A stretch of 36,219 nt of DNA, taken from a bacterium 1xD8-48. Its GTDB lineage: Bacteria > Bacillota > Clostridia > Lachnospirales > Lachnospiraceae. The DNA lies in NCBI GenBank assembly GCA_009917455.1, contig QZDS01000042.1, forward strand, positions 1-36,219, read 5' to 3'. Numbering within the stretch: position 1 is the first letter of the stretch; every line of letters starts with the position of its first letter. Shown piece after piece: positions 7,333 through 14,802 of the stretch. The notes beneath the pieces were generated by a model, which saw only the letters and a program-made list of their open reading frames with translations, was not told where the DNA came from and searched no databases. The position numbers were made by a program, and so were the translations under genes.

Positions 7333-7364
7333 CTTATAAAATGAATATGGTAAAATTTTATAAG
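7333..7364. promoter_or_regulatory. Inverted repeat upstream of 7382 gene
   Basis: CTTATAAAAT (7333-7342) and ATTTTATAAG (7355-7364) are perfect 10-bp inverted repeats ending 17 bp before the start codon. They could be an operator or an mRNA leader hairpin. No clear -35/-10 pair was found nearby. Confidence 0.45.
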
Positions 7365-7381
7365 AAACGAGGTAAGGCTAT

Positions 7382-7750
7382 ATGGAAAAGAAGATTTATA
7401 TCACAGATGAAGAACGTGCAAAATGTCAAAAGGGGGCTGATGCGTTTGCAGAGCTGTACGAAATGGCGGACATTGTAGTGCTTGATATAGGCAGATATGG
7501 TTTTGTGATGCTCAAATATTATACGCCGCCGCATGGCTTTGAGGAAGATGCAACTTTTACGGACAGCAAGGCATTGTTTGAAGCATTATGGCAGGAATGG
7601 CTTGATATGAAGCTGTATCTTATAGCAAAAGGTACTCCATTGCTGGAAAAAGGGTATAAGGGTGTGTTTGAGGGCCTGACAAAAGAAAAACAGTCGGAAC
7701 TTATCGGGCGAAAAGCCGCTTTCGTAAGAATGGCGGGAATAGATTTGTAA
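7382..7750 (+). CDS. Hypothetical protein, 122 aa
   Basis: A soluble, mixed-charge protein with no signal peptide or membrane helix. It starts MEKKIYITDEERAKCQKGAD and contains VVLDIGRYGFVMLKYYTPPH, and I recognise no family. ACGAGGT lies before the ATG, and base composition and codon use are normal, so it is probably a real gene. A 10-bp inverted repeat directly precedes it. It stands alone between conjugation-gene scraps and palindromic repeat copy C. Confidence 0.65.
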   Translation: MEKKIYITDEERAKCQKGADAFAELYEMADIVVLDIGRYGFVMLKYYTPPHGFEEDATFTDSKALFEALWQEWLDMKLYLIAKGTPLLEKGYKGVFEGLTKEKQSELIGRKAAFVRMAGIDL

Positions 7751-7802
7751 AAAGATGTTTCCAGCAAAGAAATAGATAGAGAAATGGATTCCGTAGGCGC
7801 AG

Positions 7803-7952
7803 GCATTGTGGGAATGTCGTATAACTGGCTGTGTTTATGGAACTGTGGGAAACCCTGTTTGCAGGATGTGGGAAAGCTGCTTTTGCTTTTCCACAGGCTG
7901 TGAATGGGGTTTCCCATAGTTTCATAGCCAGTTATGCACATTTCCATGATGC
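7803..7952 (+). repeat. 150-bp palindromic repeat, copy C
   Basis: In the same orientation as copy B and about the same length. It shares GATTCCGTAG (7788-7797), GGCATTGTG, GTATAACTGGCT, GTTTGCAGGA, GTGGGAAAGCTGC and TTATGCACATTTCC (7932-7945). Some changes are paired in both arms: GTGGGAAACCC on the left is matched by GGGTTTCCCATAG on the right, where copy B has GTGGGTAACTC and GAGTTATCCATG. This suggests the stem is maintained. TTATGCACA (7932-7940) fits a DnaA box; the left-arm equivalent is altered to CGTATAA. Confidence 0.8.
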
Positions 7953-7965
7953 AGGTCTTAAATAC

Positions 7966-7994
7966 TTGAAATGATTCGCCTGACCGCATATAAT
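7966..7994 (+). promoter_or_regulatory. Promoter of the HTH-regulator-kinase operon
   Basis: TTGAAA (7966-7971), 17 bp, TATAAT (7989-7994): a near-consensus sigma-A promoter 29 bp before the HTH gene and 14 bp after palindromic repeat copy C. Confidence 0.8.
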
Positions 7995-8022
7995 TATATA
8001 GCAGAGATTAAAGGAAGGGTGA

Positions 8023-8220
8023 ATGAAGATGTTAGAGTATATTTCTGCCCCGGAAGCGGCAAAGAAGTGGGGGATTTCAGAAAGACGGGTACAAAAGCTG
8101 TGTGAGGAAAACCGTATACCGGGCGTGGCAAAATTCAGCCGCTTGTGGCTGATACCAAAAGATGCCCAGAAGCCGGCTGATGCCCGCACAAAAGCAGGAA
8201 GGACGGGGAAGCATGAATAA
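8023..8220 (+). CDS. Small helix-turn-helix DNA-binding protein
   Basis: A 65-residue protein with a MerR/excisionase-type winged helix: EYISAPEAAKKWGISERRVQ, then LCEENRIPGVAKFSRLWLIP. Such proteins bind DNA as excisionases or small regulators. AGGAAGGGTGA precedes two candidate starts (8023, 8029). Its 3' end overlaps the response regulator start by 8 nt, so the two are translationally coupled and transcribed from the 7966 promoter. A link to control of the antimicrobial-peptide module is likely but unproven. Confidence 0.8.
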   Translation: MKMLEYISAPEAAKKWGISERRVQKLCEENRIPGVAKFSRLWLIPKDAQKPADARTKAGRTGKHE

Positions 8221-8914
8221 GGTTTTGGTTATTGATGATGACAAAGAACTTTGTGCGCTTATGAAAAAATGCGTAGAGCAGGAGAGCCTTGTTGCGGTTG
8301 TCGCTAACGGCGGCATAGAAGGGCTGCGGATATTGGAGGAAAACAAGGATACCTGTTCACTTATTATCCTTGATATTATGATGCCTGATCTGGATGGTTT
8401 TCAAGTGTTGCAGCAAATACGGCAGACAAGTAATGTTCCTGTCCTTATGCTGACCGCAAAAAGCGAAGAAGAGGATAAAGTGTCCGGCCTGCGGATGGGG
8501 GCGGACGATTACCTGACAAAGCCGTTTAGCATCAACGAGCTTATGGCACGGGTAAATTCCTTAATCCGGCGTTATACCCTGCTTAATCCTGTTTCCAGTC
8601 CTGGAACAGACTGCATGATGCTTCAGGGGATGACAATCGACAGAATTAACCGCCTTGTCTTTCAGGGGAATGAACAGATTGAGCTTACGGGAAAAGAATT
8701 TGACCTGCTTTCTTTTCTGGCATCAAATAAGGGCAAGGTATTTACAAAAAAGCAGATTTATACGCAGGTCTGGGCGGAAGAATATGCTTTTGACGACAGT
8801 AATATCATGTCATTTATCAGCAAATTGAGGAAAAAAATTGAACCAGACCCGGAGCATCCGTTTTACATTTTGACTGTCCGTGGCGTTGGCTACCGTTTCA
8901 ACAGGGAGGCCTGA
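8213..8914 (+). CDS. OmpR-family response regulator
   Basis: A 233-residue regulator starting at ATG 8213 (KVLVIDDDKELC). The receiver has the acidic pocket IDDD, phospho-acceptor Asp 54 in IILDIMMPD and the Lys of DDYLTKPFS. The C-terminal winged helix has LTGKEFDLLSFLASNKGKVF and SFISKLRKKIE with VRGVGYRF. The frame could extend upstream, but that part overlaps the HTH gene and lacks homology. The histidine kinase follows after 1 nt. Its likely target is the repeat operator at 9897-9939 before the transporter genes (inference from OmpR-type 11-bp spacing). Confidence 0.92.
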   Translation: MNKVLVIDDDKELCALMKKCVEQESLVAVVANGGIEGLRILEENKDTCSLIILDIMMPDLDGFQVLQQIRQTSNVPVLMLTAKSEEEDKVSGLRMGADDYLTKPFSINELMARVNSLIRRYTLLNPVSSPGTDCMMLQGMTIDRINRLVFQGNEQIELTGKEFDLLSFLASNKGKVFTKKQIYTQVWAEEYAFDDSNIMSFISKLRKKIEPDPEHPFYILTVRGVGYRFNREA

Positions 8915-8915
8915 C

Positions 8916-9839
8916 ATGAGTGTTAACCCATTTTTATTGATTATGTTTTGCATTGCTTTGTTGGTAATCCTGTTTCTTTTCACAAAACTCAGGCGTGTAC
9001 GGGGGCAGTTGTCTATTATCGAGGAAGCGCTTGAAGATATAAAATCCGGGAACTTAAACCGCCGTATGCTGACTAAGAAAAATGATATGACAAGAAAAAT
9101 CTGCTATGGCATTAATGAGATTGCAATGAACAGCCAGACACAGCTTATTAAACAAAAACAGTCTGAACAGGCGTACAAACGGTTAATGACCAGTATTTCC
9201 CATGATGTCAAAACTCCCCTTGCTTCCCTGGTCGGTTATTTGGAAGCAATCGAATGTAAGATAGTGGCAGGAGAAGAAAAAGACGAATACGTCCATGTCG
9301 CATTTGAGAAAGCCCATTACCTGAAGCATTTTGTGGAAAATCTCTTTGAGTGGGTGAAGCTGGATTCCGGAGAACAGATTTTTCGCTTTGAGGTTTTAGA
9401 TTTGAATGAAGTATCCCGGAACATCATAGCTGATTGGATTTCCGTTTTAGAAAACAGTAATTTTGGATATGAATTTGATATTCCGGAAATGGAATACCTT
9501 ATGCGTATAGATGTAAATGCTTATAGCCGTATCCTCAACAATCTGCTGCAGAACGTGCTTATCCATAGCAAAGGAAATAAAGTGATATTCCGTATTTCAG
9601 AAAATGACCGGCAAGCCCGGATTACATTAGCAGATAATGGCAAAGGAATATCTCCCGATCATCTCCCGCATATTTTTGAGAGGATGTACCAATGCGACCA
9701 GTCACGGTCTTCAAAAGGAAACGGACTGGGTTTATCTATCGTAAAAGAACTTGTGGCAGCTCATAAAGGAACGATTGCCGCTGACAGCACTCCTGATAAG
9801 GAAACTATATTTACAATATTGCTTCCAAAATCCCTGTAG
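8916..9839 (+). CDS. Sensor histidine kinase with one N-terminal helix
   Basis: A 307-residue kinase with one transmembrane segment (about residues 5-23), no extracellular sensor, a HAMP-like linker (EEALEDIKSGNLNRRM), H-box SISHDVKTPLASL (His 96), N-box LNNLLQNVLIHS, G1 LADNGKGIS and G2 KGNGLGLSIV. The lack of a sensor domain is typical of kinases that obtain their signal through partner transporters or membrane peptides, as in lantibiotic-resistance systems. It forms a pair with the preceding regulator and precedes the transporter operon. Confidence 0.92.
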   Translation: MSVNPFLLIMFCIALLVILFLFTKLRRVRGQLSIIEEALEDIKSGNLNRRMLTKKNDMTRKICYGINEIAMNSQTQLIKQKQSEQAYKRLMTSISHDVKTPLASLVGYLEAIECKIVAGEEKDEYVHVAFEKAHYLKHFVENLFEWVKLDSGEQIFRFEVLDLNEVSRNIIADWISVLENSNFGYEFDIPEMEYLMRIDVNAYSRILNNLLQNVLIHSKGNKVIFRISENDRQARITLADNGKGISPDHLPHIFERMYQCDQSRSSKGNGLGLSIVKELVAAHKGTIAADSTPDKETIFTILLPKSL

Positions 9840-9856
9840 TAATACGGGGATTTTTC
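9829..9856 (+). terminator. Weak terminator overlapping kinase stop
   Basis: AATCCCTGT (9829-9837) pairs with ACGGGGATT (9844-9852) around a 6-nt loop, followed by TTTTC... . It includes the kinase stop codon and separates the regulatory operon from the transporter promoter. Confidence 0.5.
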
Positions 9857-9896
9857 AGTTTGTCAAATTTCGCTTAACTGTAAAAACATGAAAAAA

Positions 9897-9939
9897 GCAA
9901 GGTTTCGGCAAGGTTTTGGCAAGGTTAGCGTGATAGAAT
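9897..9939 (+). promoter_or_regulatory. Transporter promoter with three 11-bp-spaced operator repeats
   Basis: GCAAGGTT occurs at 9897-9904, 9908-9915 and 9919-9926, exactly 11 bp apart. After a 7-nt gap comes TAGAAT (9934-9939) as -10. No -35 is needed if an OmpR-type activator binds the repeats. The same repeat-to--10 spacing recurs at 13078-13098 and 27217-27249. The regulator encoded at 8213 is the best candidate ligand. Confidence 0.75.
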
Positions 9940-9965
9940 AGCAAATATGAAAAGGAGGTTTCACA

Positions 9966-10889
9966 ATGAGCAAATATGTAATTGAAACAAAAAATCTTAC
10001 CAAACAGTACGGAACACAGAAAAGCGTTGCGGATTTGAATATCCATGTAAAGCAGGGACGCATCTACGGTCTGCTTGGCAGGAACGGAGCCGGAAAGACA
10101 ACGACCATGAAAATGCTGCTTGGGCTGACACAGCCCACTTCCGGGGAAGTTACAATCTGGGGACAGCCTTTACGGACAAATGAGAAAAAGCTCCTGCCCC
10201 GGATTGGCTATCTGATCGAATCCCCCGGATTTTACCCGAATCTGACCGCCACAGAAAACCTGCGCATTTTTGCTACCCTGCGGGGAGTGCCGAACCGCAA
10301 TGCAATTAAAAATGCGCTTGATTTAGTGGGGCTTCCCTATAAAGACAAAAAGCTGTTTTCCCAATATTCCCTTGGCATGAAGCAGCGATTGGCGATTGCC
10401 CTTGCCATTATGCACGACCCGGAGCTTTTGATTTTGGATGAACCGATTAACAGCCTTGATCCGATTGGAATTGCGGAAGTGCGCTCTTTTATCCGTGACC
10501 TCTGTAACGAAAGAGGAAAAACGATATTGATTTCCAGCCATATTCTTTCCGAGATTGCACTTTTGGCTGATGATATTGGAATTATCGACCACGGCGCATT
10601 ATTGGAGGAAGAAAGCCTTGCAGAACTGGAAGCAAAGAGCAGCAGGCATATCCGTTTTACTGTTTCCAGTACAACACAGGCGGCAAGGATTTTGGAACGT
10701 AATTTCCATGAAACGCAGTTTATCATACAGGACGATTATAAGATGCGTCTGCATAATTTAGATATTTTAGTTGGGGAAATTGTAACAGCCTTTGTCGAAA
10801 ACGGACTTACCGTATCAGAAGCCTATGTCTGCGAAGAAAGCCTTGAAGATTATTTCAAGCGTGTAACAGGGGGTGAAGGGATTGCTTGA
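9966..10889 (+). CDS. ABC transporter ATPase, lantibiotic-immunity/BcrA type
   Basis: A 307-residue ATPase. Walker A is GLLGRNGAGKTTTMKM (about 35-50), the signature YSLGMKQRLAIALAI, Walker B LLILDEPINSLDP and H-loop ISSHILSE. The LxMKQRL signature and long C-terminal extension place it in the BcrA/NisF/SpaF group that expels peptide antibiotics from the membrane. AAAGGAGG precedes the ATG. It is first in a four-gene operon behind an activated promoter (9897-9939). The next gene starts inside its 3' end. A degenerate copy lies at 13147-13577. Confidence 0.92.
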   Translation: MSKYVIETKNLTKQYGTQKSVADLNIHVKQGRIYGLLGRNGAGKTTTMKMLLGLTQPTSGEVTIWGQPLRTNEKKLLPRIGYLIESPGFYPNLTATENLRIFATLRGVPNRNAIKNALDLVGLPYKDKKLFSQYSLGMKQRLAIALAIMHDPELLILDEPINSLDPIGIAEVRSFIRDLCNERGKTILISSHILSEIALLADDIGIIDHGALLEEESLAELEAKSSRHIRFTVSSTTQAARILERNFHETQFIIQDDYKMRLHNLDILVGEIVTAFVENGLTVSEAYVCEESLEDYFKRVTGGEGIA

Positions 10890-11673
10890 TCTTGTAAAGT
10901 GTGAGTTTTGGAAATTGAAACGGAAAAAGTTTGTCCTTTTCGTAATATTTTCTGCGTTGCTTTTTCCTATCCCGTTTACTGCACTTGTACTAAAAGGGAA
11001 TGTGGGCGATTTGAACGCTTTTGACGGCTTATATGATTTGCTCATTTGCATGGCTGTTCCTGTCATGCTTCCCTGCATACTTGGCATTATAGGGGCTATG
11101 CTCTTTTACATGGAAAGAGATAATGCAACTCTGAAAAATTTGATAGCTATTCCTGTTTCGGCATGGGAAATTGCGACTGCAAAAATCATAGTATTATACT
11201 TTATCAGCCTTTTATTCACCTGTGTAACATTGTTCTCTGCAATTATCGGGGGGATAATAGCCGGATCTGATTTGGGCAATATTTGGAACAAACTTATAAC
11301 CGCCATTATTACGGCTATTCTATATGCCACGGGTACACTTCCGATTATAATTGCGATTGTAAAATTTAACCGCTCTTATATATTTGCAGTTATTTTGACA
11401 TTCTTCTATACAATGTTTGGATTTTCCCTTGCTTTTACAGGGCAGTTCACATCAGATAATCAAGTAATGAAAGTGCTTACCAGTATTTTACCAACGCCTG
11501 TTATTTATCGTTGGCAGGCTTCAAGAATGATTGAGCAGGGAACAACTGCTTTTGAAAACTGGCAGCCCTACTTTCTGAAATTAGGAATTGTAGTATTTAC
11601 CGTTTTTATTCTTGGAGGTATCTCTTATTTTGCGATTATCAAAATCTACAAAAAGCAGGAAGGGCAGGTGTAA
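10873..11673 (+). CDS. ABC-2-type permease subunit 1
   Basis: A 266-residue polytopic protein with about six helices (first at roughly 18-36). It starts with a cytosolic LLDLVKCEFWKLKRKKFVLF motif typical of NisE/NisG and BcrB-like permeases. The GTG start at 10873 overlaps the ATPase gene by 17 bp, indicating translational coupling; acaggggg serves as ribosome-binding site. With the second permease and the ATPase it should form a membrane complex conferring immunity to a lantibiotic-like peptide. Confidence 0.85.
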   Translation: MKGLLDLVKCEFWKLKRKKFVLFVIFSALLFPIPFTALVLKGNVGDLNAFDGLYDLLICMAVPVMLPCILGIIGAMLFYMERDNATLKNLIAIPVSAWEIATAKIIVLYFISLLFTCVTLFSAIIGGIIAGSDLGNIWNKLITAIITAILYATGTLPIIIAIVKFNRSYIFAVILTFFYTMFGFSLAFTGQFTSDNQVMKVLTSILPTPVIYRWQASRMIEQGTTAFENWQPYFLKLGIVVFTVFILGGISYFAIIKIYKKQEGQV

Positions 11674-11676
11674 GAA

Positions 11677-12435
11677 ATGGCAAGGCTCATAAAAACAGAA
11701 CTCTGGAAATTAAAACGATACTCTGTTATCTGGATTGGAATTGCAACTATGCTGTCTGTTGTTTTACTAACCTGTTTTATGGAGATGGGTACGCCGGGAA
11801 CGCCGACATTTTCCAGTTTTTCAGATAATGTAATATGGAACAGCTTTTCGCTTATCTTTCCGGCGACAATCGTACTGATTGCAGGTTATATGATTGAACG
11901 TGAAAGAACAGACGACACGCTTAAAAATATAATGGCAATCCCGGTATCTTTCCGAAGCCTGCTTTTGGGTAAAGTGTTTGTCTGCGGAATGATTTCTGTC
12001 TTTTTGGCGGTAGTGGAACTTTTATTTACTGCTCTCATTTCGCTTTTTAGCAGATATGAGGGAATTGCTCTTGGCAGCGTAATGAGATCGCTTGCCCAAA
12101 TGGTTGGAATGAATTGCTTTGTATTTATATCGGTGCTGCCTGTTATTGTATTTACAGGGCAAAGGGCAGGAGCATTTATGACGGGCGTAGCTTTTGCATT
12201 TTTTTATGGTTTCATAGGGACTTTTGCTTCCGGTCATGGTTTGTCCTGTCTTTACCCGGTTACGATAGGACTTGGTTTTATCAATTATCAAAATGGCATG
12301 GAAACCGGCACATATAATATTTTCCGGTGCGTTGTTGTACTTCTGATTATGCTTGTTATAACTGCGGTTATGCTGCTTCTGGCACATGACGGGAGCAAAA
12401 CGCAAAAAATAAAAGGCAAAGGAGATATTCAATGA
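11677..12435 (+). CDS. ABC-2-type permease subunit 2
   Basis: A 252-residue polytopic protein starting 3 bp after the first permease stops. The head (ARLIKTELWKLKRYSVIWIG) parallels that of the first subunit, and six hydrophobic segments follow. It matches the second permease (NisG/SpaG-like) of heterodimeric LanFEG transporters. Its stop overlaps the lipoprotein start (ATGA at 12432-12435). The C-terminus is basic (SKTQKIKGKG), as in related permeases. Confidence 0.85.
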   Translation: MARLIKTELWKLKRYSVIWIGIATMLSVVLLTCFMEMGTPGTPTFSSFSDNVIWNSFSLIFPATIVLIAGYMIERERTDDTLKNIMAIPVSFRSLLLGKVFVCGMISVFLAVVELLFTALISLFSRYEGIALGSVMRSLAQMVGMNCFVFISVLPVIVFTGQRAGAFMTGVAFAFFYGFIGTFASGHGLSCLYPVTIGLGFINYQNGMETGTYNIFRCVVVLLIMLVITAVMLLLAHDGSKTQKIKGKGDIQ

Positions 12436-12971
12436 CAGGAAAAAGAATACTTTGTATCATTCTAATATGTATGGGTGCTTTATTGCTTTCCGGCTGCAAC
12501 AGCATTTATCAGGCACTATCAGACGGGACGGAAAAGATACTTGATGTGGCTTCTGATATCGTAGGCGACACTCCCCAAAATACTGCTTTAGACATCATGG
12601 ATGCGCTAAATGAAATTGGCGGAAACACTGTTTTAACTTCTGAATCTTCTTTGCAGGGGGAACGTACTACAGGGATTGATAATTACGTCGGAACTTATTC
12701 AGCCGAGTATGAGGACTTTTCAAAAACGGAATATCTGTTTGGCGGTGTTGATGTTGAAAGAGAGCAGGGAAATGAATTAAATGTAGAGTGCGTCCTAAAA
12801 GTTGACAGTGGTACTGCTAAAGTATTTTGGATTTCAGGAAGCGAAAACCCAGTTAGCTTGATGGAAACGGACGGAACTTATAAGGAAACAATTACATTGT
12901 CAAGTGGCAATAACTATATTGGTATTGAATGTGAAGATTTTACAGGAAGTATGGAATTGAATATCGAATAA
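12432..12971 (+). CDS. Secreted lipoprotein of the transporter operon
   Basis: A 179-residue protein with a type II signal peptide: KR near the start, hydrophobic ILCIILICMGALLLSGC, lipidation Cys 22. The mature part is acidic, with no enzymatic motif. It ends with a beta-rich region (KVFWISGSENPVSLMETDGT, NNYIGIECEDFTGSMELNIE). Overlap with the permease gene shows it belongs to the operon. LanI-type immunity lipoproteins often accompany LanFEG transporters; an analogous peptide-binding role is inference, since I see no LanI similarity. Confidence 0.8.
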   Translation: MTGKRILCIILICMGALLLSGCNSIYQALSDGTEKILDVASDIVGDTPQNTALDIMDALNEIGGNTVLTSESSLQGERTTGIDNYVGTYSAEYEDFSKTEYLFGGVDVEREQGNELNVECVLKVDSGTAKVFWISGSENPVSLMETDGTYKETITLSSGNNYIGIECEDFTGSMELNIE

Positions 12972-13035
12972 TGACTGCTGGACGCCCATTCTAATCAGGG
13001 GAAGCGATATGACAAAGCAGATCTGCTTCCGAAAG

Positions 13036-13060
13036 TCCTGTGAATAGCAGGATTTTCCCT
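13036..13060 (+). terminator. Weak terminator after lipoprotein gene
   Basis: TCCTG (13036-13040) and CAGGA (13048-13052) form a short stem followed by TTTTCCCTTT. Preceding it is GGAAGC...GCTTCC (13001-13030), which may form another hairpin. Apart from the promoter relic at 13078, the rest of 12972-13146 shows nothing. Confidence 0.4.
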
Positions 13061-13077
13061 TTCAAAACGTGAAAAAG

Positions 13078-13098
13078 GCAAGGTTGAGGCTTTATATT
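13078..13098 (+). promoter_or_regulatory. Degraded copy of the repeat promoter
   Basis: One GCAAGGTT (13078-13085) is followed after exactly 7 nt by TATATT (13093-13098). This is the geometry of the intact promoter at 9897, with the other repeats lost. It precedes the broken ATPase copy. Confidence 0.55.
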
Positions 13099-13146
13099 AG
13101 ATTTGTTGCTTTACGCAAACAAAGTTATTGAAAGTGAGGAAATTTT

Positions 13147-13577
13147 ATGAGTGACTATGTGATTGAGACAAACAGCTGACAAAGGTGTACGGCAATCAAA
13201 CCGCTGTCAATGCTGTCGATCTCCATGTAAAGAGAGGTCAGATTTATGGTCTGCTTGGACGTAATGGAGCCGGGAAAACTACAATTATGAAAATGATTCT
13301 AGGGCTGACATCGATCACTTCCGGCGAAGCAGATATATTCGGTAAAAACATTAAGGGACAGGAAAAGAGGGTATATCCCCGTGTTGGTGCAATTATTGAA
13401 ACACCGGGGTTCTATCCGAATCTGACAGGAACAGAAAATCTGGAAATTTTTGCAAGGCTCCGTGGTACAGCAGCACCTAATGCTGTAAAGAATGCCCTGG
13501 AGGTTGTCGGTCTGCCTTATAGGGATAAAAAACTGTTTGGCAGGTATTTCCCGACGATGAAGTCGTTAGACAAGTAA
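13147..13577 (+). pseudogene. Truncated second copy of LanF/BcrA-type ATPase
   Basis: From ATG 13147 the frame reads MSDYVIETN then stops because one base is missing near 13172; the next frame resumes LTKVYGNQTAVNAVDLHVK. Walker A GLLGRNGAGKTTIMKM is present, but similarity ends at LPYRDKKLFGRY, just before the signature motif, where an unrelated FPTMKSLDK and stop follow (about 13548-13577). The residues closely track the intact ATPase at 9966 (IYGLLGRNGAGKTT, ETPGFYPNLT, ENALKNALEVVGLPY-like). So it is a duplicated or independently acquired module that has decayed. No Walker B, no function. Confidence 0.85.
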
Positions 13578-13620
13578 AATCCAGTGTTTTCAAGGGTTTC
13601 AGCCATTTGTTATCTGCATA

Positions 13621-13641
13621 GTGCAACAAAAGTGCAACAAA
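13621..13641 (+). repeat. Short direct repeat at module boundary
   Basis: GTGCAACAAA occurs at 13621-13630 and 13632-13641. It lies 44 bp past the truncation point of the ATPase copy. Such repeats flank integrase attachment regions in some elements, but no core duplication was found. Confidence 0.3.
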
Positions 13642-13718
13642 TTTTGAACGAATAATACGGAATAATACTCTGATGTACGTTCATAGTTGTGCGAATCCAA
13701 TCAAATATTTGTACCTGC

Positions 13719-13761
13719 AAGGACATTTTTCTGAAAGAAATTTTAGAGAGATGTCCTTTTT
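13719..13761 (+). terminator. Hairpin with T-run upstream of DUF6075 head
   Basis: AAGGACAT (13719-13726) and ATGTCCTT (13751-13758) pair perfectly with a 24-nt loop and T's continue to 13761. It may be a terminator for upstream transcription or a leader hairpin of the 13799 reading frame. Confidence 0.4.
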
Positions 13762-13798
13762 GTTATGGTCAGACATTATCAGAATGGAGGAAAGCATT

Positions 13799-13893
13799 AT
13801 GACAAACACAGCGTTAAGAGCAGAGGCGCAGAGCGCCGACATGGCACACATGGTTTTTAAGGACAGGAAACACGAGAAATTTTATTACGGGAA
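13799..13893 (+). pseudogene. DUF6075-like N-terminal fragment, second copy
   Basis: ATG 13799, preceded by GGAGGAAAG, starts a frame with AEAQSADMAHMVFKDRKHEK followed by FYYGKL. This shares the HEKFYYxKL core with the fragment at the window start. Similarity ends at about 13893, where relaxase sequence begins in another frame. The frame runs on to 14026 as out-of-frame relaxase. It is probably a relic, although the intact start and ribosome-binding site mean a short chimeric peptide could be made. Confidence 0.5.
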
Positions 13894-14145
13894 ATTGGCG
13901 CAGGCAAGATTGACAAGATACCTTCCATCCATCTGGGCGTTGCCGCCAGCCAGATGGAGCGGAAAGGCATTGCCACGGAAAAGGGAAATGTCAACCGCCA
14001 GATTGCCGCCGACAATAAGCTGCTGAAGGAAATCAAGGCACGGATTACCCGGCTCTACAAATGGACGAAGGAGCAGGCGGGGAAACCGGAAGGAAAAGAC
14101 AGTATCATGGCGCAGCTATACGAGGCGCAGCTGTCAGAGGGAAAA
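13894..14145 (+). pseudogene. MobA/MobL relaxase internal fragment
   Basis: The frame open from 13861 reads IPSIHLGVAASQMERKGIAT, EKGNVNRQIAADNKLLKEIK and ARITRLYKWTKEQ. This is the segment after the nicking domain of MobA/MobL relaxases in Clostridia elements (pattern HxGxxAxxMERxGIxTxKGxxNR). The catalytic N-terminus (HUH motif, Tyr) is absent. The frame continues without interruption into a DnaC-like ATPase at about 14145. A relaxase C-terminal piece lies at 17208-17508, perhaps from the same original gene. Confidence 0.7.
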
Positions 14146-14772
14146 CCCGGCTCCCGGTATGGGAAGATCCAACGCCGGAAGGCACAGGGGCTTCAGGACA
14201 GATACCTTTATGATTACACTTTCGCCAATGATAACGGCCAGAATCCTGTCATGGAAAAGGCACACGCCTATGTGGAGCATTGGAAAGAGGCATACCGGGA
14301 CAATACCGGCCTTCTGCTCTTTGGTGACGTGGGAACCGGGAAATCCTTTTTTGCCGGCTGTATCGCCAATGCCCTGCATGACCGTGACGTGCCGGTACTG
14401 ATGACAAATTTCCCGTCTGTCCTGAACCGGCTGACCGGCGTGTTTGCCGAGGACAGGGCGGCCTTTATCGCCAGCCTGGACGATTACAGCCTGCTTGTCA
14501 TTGACGATTTGGGCGTGGAAAGGAATACCGAGTATGCCATGGAGCAGATGTTTACCGTCATTGACAGCCGGTATCGGAGCAGGAAGCCGCTGATTGTCAC
14601 GACAAACCTGAAACTGGAAGAAATCAAGAACCCGCCAGACCTTGCCCACGCAAGGATTTATGACCGCATGCTGGAACGGTGTGCGCCGGTTCTCTTTTCC
14701 GGTAAGAACTTCCGGGAGGAAGGAGCCAGGGCGACCAAAGCGGCGGCGAAGGAGATTGTGAGTAAGGGATAG
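14107..14772 (+). CDS. DnaC/IstB-like ATP-binding protein (5'-chimeric)
   Basis: An AAA+ helicase-loader-like ATPase. It has Walker A LLLFGDVGTGKSFFAG, Walker B LLVIDDLGVE, sensor I IVTTNLKLEEIK, and a terminal ERCAPVLFSGKNFR. In conjugative elements this protein accompanies the replication initiator. The native N-terminus (usually a Cys-rich segment) has been replaced by relaxase sequence. The first ATGs in frame are 13954 and 14107; neither has a convincing ribosome-binding site, so expression is uncertain. From about GSRYGKIQRRKAQGLQDRYL the ATPase is complete. TnpW follows 30 bp downstream, the usual neighbour. Confidence 0.75.
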   Translation: MAQLYEAQLSEGKPGSRYGKIQRRKAQGLQDRYLYDYTFANDNGQNPVMEKAHAYVEHWKEAYRDNTGLLLFGDVGTGKSFFAGCIANALHDRDVPVLMTNFPSVLNRLTGVFAEDRAAFIASLDDYSLLVIDDLGVERNTEYAMEQMFTVIDSRYRSRKPLIVTTNLKLEEIKNPPDLAHARIYDRMLERCAPVLFSGKNFREEGARATKAAAKEIVSKG

Positions 14773-14802
14773 CATAAACTGATTGCATGAAAAGGAGGAT
14801 TT

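Noticed and set aside
9897..9926. Tandem repeat expansion or minisatellite
   Set aside because: Only three units, placed immediately before a -10 with constant spacing at other loci; an operator explains it better.
12022..12432. 136-codon minus-strand frame
   Set aside because: Antisense to the second permease gene, rich in Lys/Asn/Tyr as expected of a shadow.
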